Below are positions 40,920 to 48,967 of a stretch of 64,000 bases of DNA, piece by piece. Origin of the DNA: Bradyrhizobium zhengyangense. Its GTDB lineage: Bacteria; Pseudomonadota; Alphaproteobacteria; Rhizobiales; Xanthobacteraceae. Below the pieces are notes generated by a model that was not told where the DNA came from, made no database searches, and was given only the letters and a program-made list of their open reading frames with translations. A program made the translations under genes and the position numbers. Position 1 is the stretch's first letter. Each line of letters opens with the position of its first letter. The stretch covers positions 1 through 64,000 of the forward strand of contig NZ_JAKLUA010000020.1 in assembly GCF_022012435.1 (NCBI RefSeq), read 5' to 3'.

Positions 40920-42605
40920 CTAGCGCGCAGCCGGCCTATCCGCCTGAGAAATCGCGGATTTATCGTCCGCGCTCGACAGCGAGGGCTGCTCGATCGCGCG
41001 GATGTTGGGGTCGTCGCGGCGCTTCTCGGAATCTTCACGTTTAGTTGTAGCGGCGGCGGCCGCGACCGGCGTCGTGCTGTCGGCCGGAACGGCCATGACC
41101 GCGGCAAACGCATCGGGCTCACCGTCGCCGAAGAGATCATCACGCCCGGGTGAACCGAGGTCGCGCGCGGTCTTCGCCAGCGTCATGCGCACCGCTTCCG
41201 GCTTCAGGGTGTAATTGCGCTCGAGCAGCAAGGCCGCGACGCCGGAGACATAGGCGGCCGAGAACGAGGTGCCCGACGTTATCTGGTATTTGCCGTCGGG
41301 CGCCGGCAGGAAGATGTCGACGCCGGGCGCGGCCAGCGCGATGTAATTGCCGCGGTTGGATGCAGTAAACAGCTTGTCCTGCTGGTCGGTCGCGCTGACG
41401 GCGATCACGTTGGGATTGGCGGCAGGATAGAGCGGCGGCGATTTGGCGCCCGCATTGCCGGCGGCCGCGATCAGCACCAAGCCGCGCGCGGCGGTTGCCG
41501 CGATCGCACGCTCGATCACCGCGTCCTTCGGGCCGGCGAAACTCATATTGACGATCTGGGCGCCGTGCTCGGCGGCGTAGTTGAGCGAGCGCAGGATGAT
41601 GTACGACGAGCTCTCCGCTCCGCCGGTGGTGCCACCGAAGGCCCTGATGGCGATGATGCGCGCCTCCGGCGCGCTACCCATCAGCTTCGTATGGGCCACG
41701 ATGGCGCCCGCAATGCCGGTGCCATGGACGTGGGCGCCTTCGCTGCTGCCGAGCGCATCAAAATTGTCGGCAATGGAATTGGCGAGTTCGGGATGCTTTG
41801 CATCGATGCCTGAATCGATCACGGCAACCGTGACATTGGCGCCGTGCACCAACGTATGCGCCTGCGGCAGGCGCAGCTTGGATAGCACGTATTGAGCCGG
41901 ATCGCCTTCGGTCGGGACCCCCGGCTTCTGGTCCTGCAGCACATAGCGGAAGTTCGGCTGAAGCGAGCGCACACTGGCGTCGGCCGCGAACTCGCGCCGC
42001 GCTGTCTCATAAGGGCGGCCGTCGGTGATGCGGAACAGGCCGACCGTGGCCCCGATCAGCGGAAAGTTTTCCGACGACACGCGGGTCAAGCCGTGGCGCC
42101 GGGCGAGCTCATCGGCTTCGGTCGGCGACAGCGCGCTGTCGATCTCGGCCACGAATTCATTGGCGAAACTGCGCGACGTCATGGCGACGGGCGTCGCCTT
42201 GCCACGCCCCTTGCCGGCGCTCTTCTTGGCCGACTTGCCGGAGCCGTCGCCGCCGCCATTCGGCTGGCTGATGCACTCGCCATCAGCATCGCGATAGGCG
42301 TTGGAACAGGCCGGATAGAGATTTGGCGAGTAGCGCGCGTAGGGCAGCACGGGATTCGGCACCATCCGCCCCGTGATATGAACCGTCGGCGTCAGGTGCG
42401 GACCATGATCGCCGCCGCCCACGGCTCTCGCCGCGCCAGTTACGGAGATCGTCGGCGTGCGCGAGGGAACGCTGATCGTCGGCGTGCGCATGATCGCCTG
42501 GGCGTGCGCCACTCCGATGCCGAGACAGGCGGCGAGCAAGAGCCCAGCTCCAGCCGAGGAAGCATAGGCACCGGCTCGCAACTTACTCTCGGACTTGCGC
42601 ATCAT
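40920..42605 (-). CDS. Exported subtilisin-family (S8) serine protease
   Basis: The protein has 561 residues. It has a signal peptide (AGAGLLLAACLGIGVAHA), then a Pro/Thr-rich start with TPTISV repeated twice, and an inhibitor-like propeptide region (~145-215). The S8 catalytic domain follows: Asp in VAVIDSGIDAKHP, His in HVHGTGIAG, oxyanion Asn in AAGNAGAKSPP and Ser in TSGTSFSAAYVSG. About 60 charged, disordered residues end it. It is the last gene in an ECF sigma/anti-sigma operon and is probably made under envelope or stress control, either as an effector or as the protease that cuts the anti-sigma factor. Confidence 0.85.
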   Translation of the reverse strand: MMRKSESKLRAGAYASSAGAGLLLAACLGIGVAHAQAIMRTPTISVPSRTPTISVTGAARAVGGGDHGPHLTPTVHITGRMVPNPVLPYARYSPNLYPACSNAYRDADGECISQPNGGGDGSGKSAKKSAGKGRGKATPVAMTSRSFANEFVAEIDSALSPTEADELARRHGLTRVSSENFPLIGATVGLFRITDGRPYETARREFAADASVRSLQPNFRYVLQDQKPGVPTEGDPAQYVLSKLRLPQAHTLVHGANVTVAVIDSGIDAKHPELANSIADNFDALGSSEGAHVHGTGIAGAIVAHTKLMGSAPEARIIAIRAFGGTTGGAESSSYIILRSLNYAAEHGAQIVNMSFAGPKDAVIERAIAATAARGLVLIAAAGNAGAKSPPLYPAANPNVIAVSATDQQDKLFTASNRGNYIALAAPGVDIFLPAPDGKYQITSGTSFSAAYVSGVAALLLERNYTLKPEAVRMTLAKTARDLGSPGRDDLFGDGEPDAFAAVMAVPADSTTPVAAAAATTKREDSEKRRDDPNIRAIEQPSLSSADDKSAISQADRPAAR

Positions 42606-42617
42606 TGGTGCAGGCGC

Positions 42618-43307
42618 TTAAGGCGCCGCCACGGCGAGGTTGATGAACTTCTCGCGCTGCATTCTGGCGAGCAGCGCAGTGAGCTCGTCCTGGCTCATCG
42701 CCTTGTCGAACTGCAGGCGGAACATGCCGCCCTTGGCATCGCCGATGATCGAGGCCTGATAGCTGTCAAGCAGCGCGGTGATGTCGGCGACGCGCGCCTC
42801 GGGCGTGAAGCGCACCAGCGCCCGCGAAGGCGCAGCCGCCCCGAGCTCACGCGTGATCGGCGCGCCGGTCGAGAGCGACGCAGTCTGGAAGGTCGCAGTC
42901 TGAGTCTTCATCAAGACGGCACCGATGATGCCGGCCTGCAGCAGCAGCGCGATGGCGCCCAGGCTCGCCGACCAGGCCATCGTGCGCGGCGACAGGCTCG
43001 CAAAGAACGTGGCGATGCGCGCCGACAACGGTAGCGAAGCGGTCGCGCGCGCCGGCTCGGCGTCGATCGCGGCGAACAGCTTCTGCATCGCGCGCGCCGA
43101 CGGAGCACCCAGGCTCTCGTTCAGGTGGATGGTCTCTTCGTATTCGCCGCGGATCGCCGCATATTGTTTTGCAAGCTGCGGATCGCTGGCGAGCGCTTCC
43201 TCGACGCGGCGCGCATCGCGCGCGTTCAGCGTGCCGGCGGCATGCCACGGCAGCAGCAACTCGATCTCACTGGGCTCTTGCTGCAGCATCTTCTTGCTCA
43301 AAGCCAT
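42618..43307 (-). CDS. Membrane-bound anti-sigma factor of the ECF system
   Basis: The protein is about 229 residues. An N-terminal cytoplasmic anti-sigma domain begins with EIELLLPWHAAGTLNARDARRVEEAL (no H-x3-C-x2-C zinc motif), then a single membrane segment near residues 105-130 (AWSASLGAIALLLQAGIIGAV) and a periplasmic domain (~135-229) of beta-alpha character. The start overlaps the sigma gene stop by four bases (TCAT on the plus strand), so the two are translationally coupled. It should hold the sigma factor inactive until a periplasmic signal removes it. Confidence 0.85.
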   Translation of the reverse strand: MALSKKMLQQEPSEIELLLPWHAAGTLNARDARRVEEALASDPQLAKQYAAIRGEYEETIHLNESLGAPSARAMQKLFAAIDAEPARATASLPLSARIATFFASLSPRTMAWSASLGAIALLLQAGIIGAVLMKTQTATFQTASLSTGAPITRELGAAAPSRALVRFTPEARVADITALLDSYQASIIGDAKGGMFRLQFDKAMSQDELTALLARMQREKFINLAVAAP

Positions 43308-43876
43308 CATGGCCAGCCTCGCTCAATGCCGGCTGCCTTCAGCAGTTCGGCCAATTTCTTGCGCGCATAGAACAGGCGCGTCTTTACCGTGTTCTCCGGG
43401 ATCCCGACGATTTCGGCCACTTCCTCCACGGACTTCTCGTGGTAGTAGACGAGGTCGACGATTTCCCGATGGTCCGGCGAGAGGCCCGTCAGACACTCCC
43501 GCAACGCTTCACTGGTGTCCTTCTTCTGCACCACCGTCTCCGGATCGTCGGACGAATCCTCGATCGCGTTGGCGGCTTCGTCGTCCAACTCAAAATCCTT
43601 CCTGCGGCGAAGCGCAGACAGGGCCTTGTATCGGGTGATTGCCAGGAGCCAGGTGGAAACTGCGGACCGGCCCTCGAACTTACCGGCCTGACGCCAGACG
43701 TCGAGAAACACCTCGCTGATGAGGTCCTCCGCCGTCTGCTCGTCCCGCACGAGCCTGAGCCCGAACCTGTACACCCTGACATGGTGCCGCCCGTACAGCA
43801 CCTGCATGGCGAGCCGGTCACCCTGGGCGATCCTGGCGATCAGGACCTCGTCCGTAGCCGCCTGTGTCACGCTCAA
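43307..43876 (-). CDS. ECF-family RNA polymerase sigma factor
   Basis: The protein has up to 189 residues with both ECF regions: sigma-2 (VLYGRHHVRVYRFGLRLVRDEQTAEDLISEVFLDVW, then WLLAITRYKALSALRRR) and sigma-4 (LRECLTGLSPDHREIVDLVYYHEKSVEEVAEIVGIPENTVKTRL). No ATG start exists; a TTG at 43876 or a GTG at 43870 begins translation. It heads the sigma/anti-sigma/subtilisin operon and is expected to drive its own promoter. The upstream region 43877-43990 holds no promoter motif I could assign with confidence. Confidence 0.9.
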   Translation of the reverse strand: MSVTQAATDEVLIARIAQGDRLAMQVLYGRHHVRVYRFGLRLVRDEQTAEDLISEVFLDVWRQAGKFEGRSAVSTWLLAITRYKALSALRRRKDFELDDEAANAIEDSSDDPETVVQKKDTSEALRECLTGLSPDHREIVDLVYYHEKSVEEVAEIVGIPENTVKTRLFYARKKLAELLKAAGIERGWP

Positions 43877-44313
43877 AGCCCGTCTCGCAAGATTGGTCGG
43901 GTCGATGCGGGGGACGGTTCGACGGGAGGGGTGAAATTCTTCAACCTACCGCAGTCATACGGGGACTTGTGTGATCTACCACACATACGCGCAATTTCCT
44001 TGTCCCACCCGTGGCGGTCGGCCGTTTGGCTCCAAGACGGTAACATAATACGGAAACACTCTCTTGCGGACTTGCCGTGGGCCGGGCGCGGATGGCTCGG
44101 TCGAGCGCCTCTATCACGGCCCCGTGCACATTATGTCGCACGACGCAGGATTTGGTCCGCGATATCGGCGGCGATGGCTAATCGACCACCAAATTCCGTG
44201 CCGCCCGAGGCCCCTCACCCGCGCAGCGTCCCCCGGATTCGGTTCAAAAGGATACCAAACCTAAAGGCTTGCCACGTAGATTTTTTCGGCTGACATCCAC
44301 CATTGGCGGGACC
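43877..44313. other. Divergent intergenic region between ECF operon and diguanylate cyclase gene
   Basis: 437 bases with no credible gene. It holds an inverted repeat TGTGTG (43968-43973) / CACACA (43980-43985) with a 6-base spacer, which has the geometry of a CRP/FNR-type operator but not the classical TGTGA core. Promoters for both divergent units must lie here. Confidence 0.35.
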
Positions 44314-45471
44314 ATGAACACGGCCGCGACGTCCTTTCCTGAGAGGAGTGCCGCAGAGGCCGCGGATCTCGTCCTTACGCGTGAGGAGGCGGCGCCTGGA
44401 GTGCTGGCGCGCCGGATCCGGCAGCGTCGGCAGATGTATGTCGGCCAGGTCGCGAGCTATTCGCTCGGCGCCTTCGTGCTGCTGCTCTACGCCTATGACG
44501 GCGCCATCCGTGGCAACGTACCATCGCTGTTCTGGGTCGGCGGCGTCACGATCATCGGCATCTTCGTCGTGATGTCGGAGGCCGGCGTCGGCGACAGGCA
44601 CAACGACCATTATCTCACGGTCTTCCAGATCTCGGCGCATATGGCGCTGCAATTCGTCTTTCTGGTATCGGTGCCGACGATCGGGATTGCCTTCATCAGC
44701 GTGCTGTTCCTGATCTTCGCCTTCGGTACGCTGCGCATGACCTCGGTCCAGGCGATGCTGACCTGGGCACTCGCGACCTGCGCACTCGCGGCCGTCTTCC
44801 TCGCCTCCGACCTGCCGATCGGCATGCCGGTCGCGACACGGCTGCAGCGGACTGCCTCGATGCTGTGCTTCGTGCTGGTGATCGGCCAGTGCGCCTTCCT
44901 CGGCCTGTTCGGCGCCACGCTGCGCAAGATCCTGTACCGGCGCAGCATCGAGCTGAAGGCCGCCTATCAGCGCATCGAGGAGCTCGCCGAGCTCGACGAG
45001 CTGACCGGCTCCTACAATCGCCGCTGCATCATGCGACTTCTCGACGCCGAGATCGAAAAGTCGCGGCAGGCGGACGCCCCCTGCGCCATCGCGCTGATCG
45101 ACCTCGACTGGTTCAAGCGCATCAACGACGCCCATGGCCATCCCGTCGGCGACGAGGTGCTGCGGACCTTTGCCATCACCATCTTCGCCAACATCCGGCC
45201 CGACGACCGTTTCGGCCGCTATGGCGGCGAGGAATTTCTGCTGCTGCTGCCCGGGACCGCAAGCGAGGCTGCATCGCGCATGCTCGATCGGCTGCGCAGC
45301 ATCATCGCCGAGCTCGACTGGAGCGCATTCTCGCCCGGCATGCGCGTGACGATTTCCGCCGGCGTCGTGACGCTGCGCACCAATGATACTGCCGACACGT
45401 TTCTCGCGCGCGCCGACAGCGCGCTATATTCCGCCAAGGCGCAAGGGCGCAACCGCATTGCAACGAGCTGA
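44314..45471 (+). CDS. Membrane-bound diguanylate cyclase (GGDEF)
   Basis: The protein has 385 residues. Six or so membrane segments occupy ~45-210. A GGDEF domain at ~225-380 carries the active GGEEF motif in RFGRYGGEEFLLLLPG, the metal-binding IALIDLDWFKRIND and an intact RxxD inhibitory site (RPDD five residues before the motif). It should synthesise cyclic di-GMP and be feedback inhibited. The N-terminal sensor has no named domain. I start at 44314 (MNTAATSF); the frame reaches 44269. The DUF2336 gene follows 64 bp later, probably in one operon. Confidence 0.9.
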   Translation: MNTAATSFPERSAAEAADLVLTREEAAPGVLARRIRQRRQMYVGQVASYSLGAFVLLLYAYDGAIRGNVPSLFWVGGVTIIGIFVVMSEAGVGDRHNDHYLTVFQISAHMALQFVFLVSVPTIGIAFISVLFLIFAFGTLRMTSVQAMLTWALATCALAAVFLASDLPIGMPVATRLQRTASMLCFVLVIGQCAFLGLFGATLRKILYRRSIELKAAYQRIEELAELDELTGSYNRRCIMRLLDAEIEKSRQADAPCAIALIDLDWFKRINDAHGHPVGDEVLRTFAITIFANIRPDDRFGRYGGEEFLLLLPGTASEAASRMLDRLRSIIAELDWSAFSPGMRVTISAGVVTLRTNDTADTFLARADSALYSAKAQGRNRIATS

Positions 45472-45534
45472 CCAATCCATTTGTCGCCGGCACGTGAGAA
45501 CACGCCGCCGGACCGAACGCTCCAGGACAGGGCT

Positions 45535-46629
45535 ATGAGATCAAAGACCGTCAAGTCATCCGAAAATTTGCTCGAGGAATTGCAGTCGGCGCTCGCGCAC
45601 GGCACCGTCGCACGCCGGGTCGAGACGCTGCGGCGCGTCACCGATCTCTTCATCAACAATGCGGTGGACTATTCCGACGATCATATCCGCGTGTTCGACG
45701 ACGTCTTCCAGTGCCTGATCGAGCAGATCGAAACTTCGGCAAAAGCATTGCTCGCCGACCGTCTCGCGCCGATCGGAGCCGCGCCGCCGCAGATCATCCG
45801 TACGCTTGCGCTCGACGACGTCATCGAAGTCGCAGGTCCCGTGCTGTCAAAATCGGAGCGGCTGGACGAGACCACCCTGATCGAAATCGCGCGCGGCAAG
45901 AGCCAGGCACATCTCAAGGCGATCTCGCTGCGGCGGGTGCTGTCGGAGGCACTGACCGACGTGCTGGTCACGCGCGGCAATGAAGACGTGGTACAGTCGA
46001 CCGTCAACAACCACGGCGCACGCCTTTCCGAGAGCAGCCTCGCCGATCTCGTCACGCGCGCCGAGCGCGACGACGATCTCGCTACCTGCATCGGCCTGCG
46101 TCCGGACCTGCCGCGGCATCATTACCTGAAGCTGGTCGCCAAGGCTTCTCTCAGCGTTCGCAGGAAGCTGGAAGCGGCCCATCCCGAACTCGCCAGCGAA
46201 GTGTCGAGCGTGGTCCAGGTAGCGGCGCAGCGGGTCCGCGCCGCTGCCATGACGAAGCAGACTGAAATGGCGCGGGCGCTGGTGAAATCGCTGCACGACG
46301 ACGGCCGCCTCAACGAATTCCAGGTCGCGACCTTCGCCGAGCAGGGCAAGTTCGACGAGGCCAATGCCGGGCTCGCGGCCCTCGCAGGCGTTGCGGTCGA
46401 GACCGCCGAAAACATGATGATCGAGAGTCGCACCGAAGGCCTGATGATCCTCGCCAAGGTCGCCGGCATGCAATGGTCAAGCGTGCGCGCAATCATCGCC
46501 ATGCGCGAGAAGCTCTCGGGCGGCTCGCAGACCGACATGCTGTCGCTGCGCGACGCTTACGAGGCCCTGCGCTCATCCACCGCACAGCAGGTGCTGCGCT
46601 TCCACCGCATGCAGACGTCCGCGGCTTGA
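45535..46629 (+). CDS. DUF2336 domain protein
   Basis: The protein has 364 residues, nearly all helical, with the DUF2336 pattern (LLEELQSALAHGTVARRVETLRRVTDLFI near the start; IRTLALDDVIEVAGPVLSKSERL; MMIESRTEGLMILAKVAGM near the end). The role is unknown; it is co-located here with a diguanylate cyclase. I start at the ATG at 45535. Compared with the protein at 11882 it has a better-preserved N-terminal half. Its stop is followed by a palindromic repeat. Confidence 0.75.
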   Translation: MRSKTVKSSENLLEELQSALAHGTVARRVETLRRVTDLFINNAVDYSDDHIRVFDDVFQCLIEQIETSAKALLADRLAPIGAAPPQIIRTLALDDVIEVAGPVLSKSERLDETTLIEIARGKSQAHLKAISLRRVLSEALTDVLVTRGNEDVVQSTVNNHGARLSESSLADLVTRAERDDDLATCIGLRPDLPRHHYLKLVAKASLSVRRKLEAAHPELASEVSSVVQVAAQRVRAAAMTKQTEMARALVKSLHDDGRLNEFQVATFAEQGKFDEANAGLAALAGVAVETAENMMIESRTEGLMILAKVAGMQWSSVRAIIAMREKLSGGSQTDMLSLRDAYEALRSSTAQQVLRFHRMQTSAA

Positions 46630-46713
46630 ACCGTGATGAGAGTCATCGCGCTTTAGGTTTTTTTGAGCACGATCTTTTCGGAAAACCGCTACGCACTTTT
46701 CCGGATCAGGCTC
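46630..46713. repeat. Composite palindromic intergenic repeat (family A, copy 2)
   Basis: The first palindrome is degenerate (TGATGAGAGTCATCGCGCTTT) and the second (GAGCACGATC at 46665-46674 with GATCAGGCTC at 46704-46713, around GGAAAACCGC) matches the copies at 12909-12957 and 58865-58912. Its right edge forms the stop codon of the osrA-like gene. Confidence 0.8.
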
Positions 46714-47351
46714 TAATACTTCAGGACTCTCGATCCGACAGCGGCGCCGATCGCGGTCACGATTGCGGTCGCGATCGTGTACCAGGTCGCGACGAACAGC
46801 GGCGAGTCGTCGGTGCAATGCGAGGCGTAGAGCGTGGCGGCGAGCCCGGCCGACAGCAGGCCGGCGAGCGCGCCGGCCTGCGCCGGTCGCGACGGCGCGC
46901 CATGGCGCAGGCCGAACAATGCACCCGCGAGAAGCGGCAGCGACATCGCGGGGATCGCCAACATGCACCACCGCGAATTCTTGCCGACGAGCCGCATCGT
47001 CATCGGCATCGCCGGCGCCATCATCGCCTCGCTGCCGATCGCGACAGCAAGCAGTCCGACGGGCAGCAGCAGGAGCCAGCCCCAACCGCGCATCAAGGCT
47101 TCGGGACGCGACAGATGCAGGCTGATGATGATCGCGGGAATCGCGAGCGACAAAGTCACCGCGAACTTCGTATCGAAGAACGGGTTGTGCATCGCCGTCA
47201 TCACGTCCGGCCGCACGCCCAGGAAGGTCGCGAAAATCAGGATCGAGAACGGCGCCGCGACCAGAAGTCCGGTGGTCAGCAGCGCGCCGACGCGCGGGGC
47301 GCGGTGGGCGTTGTCGGCCGCGAGCGTGCGAATGAGTTGATCGGTATCCAT
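46713..47351 (-). CDS. osrA: OsrA/NrsF-type (DUF1109) membrane anti-sigma factor
   Basis: The 212 residues form six membrane segments with the DUF1109/NrsF pattern (FFDTKFAVTLSLAIPA, MRGWGWLLLLPVGLL, MLAIPAMSLPLLAGALFGLRHGAPSRP). The two cysteines fall at residues 129 (KNSRWC) and 179 (YASHC), the positions I recall as the redox-sensing pair in OsrA of Bradyrhizobium japonicum, where the protein releases EcfF under oxidative stress. It follows the sigma gene by 2 bp. The TAG stop is made by the palindromic repeat. The assignment to OsrA rests on this match from memory. Confidence 0.85.
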   Translation of the reverse strand: MDTDQLIRTLAADNAHRAPRVGALLTTGLLVAAPFSILIFATFLGVRPDVMTAMHNPFFDTKFAVTLSLAIPAIIISLHLSRPEALMRGWGWLLLLPVGLLAVAIGSEAMMAPAMPMTMRLVGKNSRWCMLAIPAMSLPLLAGALFGLRHGAPSRPAQAGALAGLLSAGLAATLYASHCTDDSPLFVATWYTIATAIVTAIGAAVGSRVLKY

Positions 47352-47353
47352 GA

Positions 47354-47899
47354 CTAGTGGTCCCGTAGTTTGGCGGTCAGGGCCGCAAGCCCCCGATGCA
47401 GCGCGACGCGCACCGCACCTTCGCTCATCGCAAATTTCGTCGCCGTATCCTTGATCGAGGCGCTGTCGACCGCGATCGATTGCAACACGTCGCGCTGGCG
47501 CTGCGGCAGCGTGTTGAGCTGCGCGGTGACCTCGCCCGCCGAGGCCGTCTCCTGTGGCGTCTCGCCGGGCAGCGTCTCGGCGAAATCGTCGATATTGACG
47601 AAAACGCGCCGGCCGCGGCGCCTGAGCGCATCGATCAGCTTGTTGCGCGCAATCGCGAACAGCCAGGGGGCGAAGGGGGCCTCGCTGTCCCAGGTGTGCC
47701 GTTTCAGATGCACCGCCAACAAGATTTCCTGCACGATATCCTCGGCCTGATCGGGAGGCTGCCCGGCACGCGCCAGGCCGCGCCTCGCAGCAGCGCGCAG
47801 CACCGGCGTGACCGCTTTCAGCAGGCGATGATACGCCGCATCATCCCCCGCCATGGCCGACCGCATCAGGTCGGTCCATTCGTCCTCACGTCCGCGCAC
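47354..47899 (-). CDS. ecfF: ECF sigma factor EcfF/SigF-like
   Basis: The protein has 181 residues from the GTG start used here. Sigma-2 (DQAEDIVQEILLAVHLKRHTWD, then PWLFAIARNKLIDALRRRG) and sigma-4 (LPQRQRDVLQSIAVDSASIKDTATKFAMSEGAVRVALHRG) are complete. I choose the GTG at 47897-47899 because GGAG lies 5 bases before it and because a TTG start at 47935 would fall inside the autoregulatory promoter at 47918-47943. It is cotranscribed with the osrA-like anti-sigma gene. Targets in relatives include methionine sulfoxide reductases, none of which are in this window. Confidence 0.88.
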   Translation of the reverse strand: MRGREDEWTDLMRSAMAGDDAAYHRLLKAVTPVLRAAARRGLARAGQPPDQAEDIVQEILLAVHLKRHTWDSEAPFAPWLFAIARNKLIDALRRRGRRVFVNIDDFAETLPGETPQETASAGEVTAQLNTLPQRQRDVLQSIAVDSASIKDTATKFAMSEGAVRVALHRGLAALTAKLRDH

Positions 47900-47917
47900 G
47901 CGCGCTCCTACACGGCA

Positions 47918-47943
47918 ATTCGGCCGCTCTTTCAATTTGTTAC
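47918..47943 (-). promoter_or_regulatory. SigF/EcfF-type promoter of ecfF-osrA
   Basis: On the minus strand GTAAC (47939-47943) is followed after exactly 16 bases by CGAAT (47918-47922). This matches the GTAAC-N16-CGAA consensus of the Caulobacter SigF/EcfF class. Transcription would begin near 47911, leaving a short leader with GGAG and a GTG start at 47899. Confidence 0.7.
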
Positions 47944-48188
47944 ATCGCCAACCCTGATATCACGAAGTCGTGATCAAGGCGCAGCCAGGGAATCCAGTCC
48001 CCACCCGGAAAAGACCGGAGGCTCATAACACCGATCGGTCCATCTCGCATCCGGGAGCGTGCCGCACCAACCAGTTTGCCGCCTTTTTGCCCGGTGTGGC
48101 CCGAAGATTCCCATTTTTTGCCCCGCTGTCGTCATGCGCCGGGGTCTCTGTTCGCATCCGGGACGGGCGAATTGGGGAGATCGTCAAC

Positions 48189-48872
48189 ATGATGAAAGCC
48201 AGCGGGCGCGCGGCATGGATTGTTCTGGCCGGGCTGTTTTTGCTGTCCGCAGGCGCGGCTCAGGCCGCGCCGAGCTCCGCCGCGAGCGCCAAGCCGGACA
48301 GCGCGAGCAAGCAGGCCGATGCGGGCAAGCAGCGCCACCACGCCGCTCGCCGTCATACCGACAGCAAGACAGCGCAAAAATCGGACGACAAGACTGACAA
48401 GACCAGCGCGGACGCAACGCCGCAGGCTGGCGAGGCCAAGTCCGATAATAAGACCGATAACAAGGCCGGCAACGATACGCCGGCCTCGAGCCAGATGCCG
48501 CCGGAAGTCGCCAACGCCAACGCACAGCTCGCCGCGACGGATACGCCGCCTGCGGCTGCAGCCTCGGCGATGACCAGCCGCGCCAACGACAATGTGCAGG
48601 CCGCAGCCGATAATACCGCTGCGCCCGCTCCCGAGAACCAGGTCGTGCCGCCCGACCAGCTCAACGACCTCGACCGCGCCCTGCAACAGGACAACCCGCC
48701 CGCGCAGAAAGCGGTGATTGCCGCGACCGACGCGCAGCCCCGCCCCGCTCCGGTCATGGCGAGCAGCCAGCCCAGTTCGGCCTGGGACCAGAGCTCCCTG
48801 ATCGGCAAGATCTTCATCGGCGTCGGCACGCTGCTGACCTTGGCCTCGGCCGCGCGCATGTTCATGGCCTGA
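48189..48872 (+). CDS. Exported alanine/lysine-rich protein with a C-terminal membrane anchor
   Basis: The protein has 227 residues. A signal peptide (MKASGRAAWIVLAGLFLLSAGAAQA) is followed by a long low-complexity region rich in Ala, Lys, Asp, Thr and Gln (SDDKTDKTSADATPQAG), a Pro/Gln-rich stretch, and a C-terminal hydrophobic segment (LIGKIFIGVGTLLTLASAARMF). It is therefore anchored in the membrane with a disordered periplasmic middle. No family is recognised. Compositional bias makes homology hard to judge. GGGGAG precedes the ATG pair at 48189/48192. Confidence 0.6.
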   Translation: MMKASGRAAWIVLAGLFLLSAGAAQAAPSSAASAKPDSASKQADAGKQRHHAARRHTDSKTAQKSDDKTDKTSADATPQAGEAKSDNKTDNKAGNDTPASSQMPPEVANANAQLAATDTPPAAAASAMTSRANDNVQAAADNTAAPAPENQVVPPDQLNDLDRALQQDNPPAQKAVIAATDAQPRPAPVMASSQPSSAWDQSSLIGKIFIGVGTLLTLASAARMFMA

Positions 48873-48967
48873 TTGCTCGGGACGCGCTCACTTGGCGCGT
48901 TCCGGCCCCTTGAAGGCATCCACGCGAGCGGGCACATTGCCCGCCCAATCAAACGCGTGGGTGGAGC

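Noticed and set aside
44149..44313. Small plus-strand open frame before the diguanylate cyclase
   Set aside because: No ribosome-binding site and no family-like pattern; it lies in a divergent promoter region.
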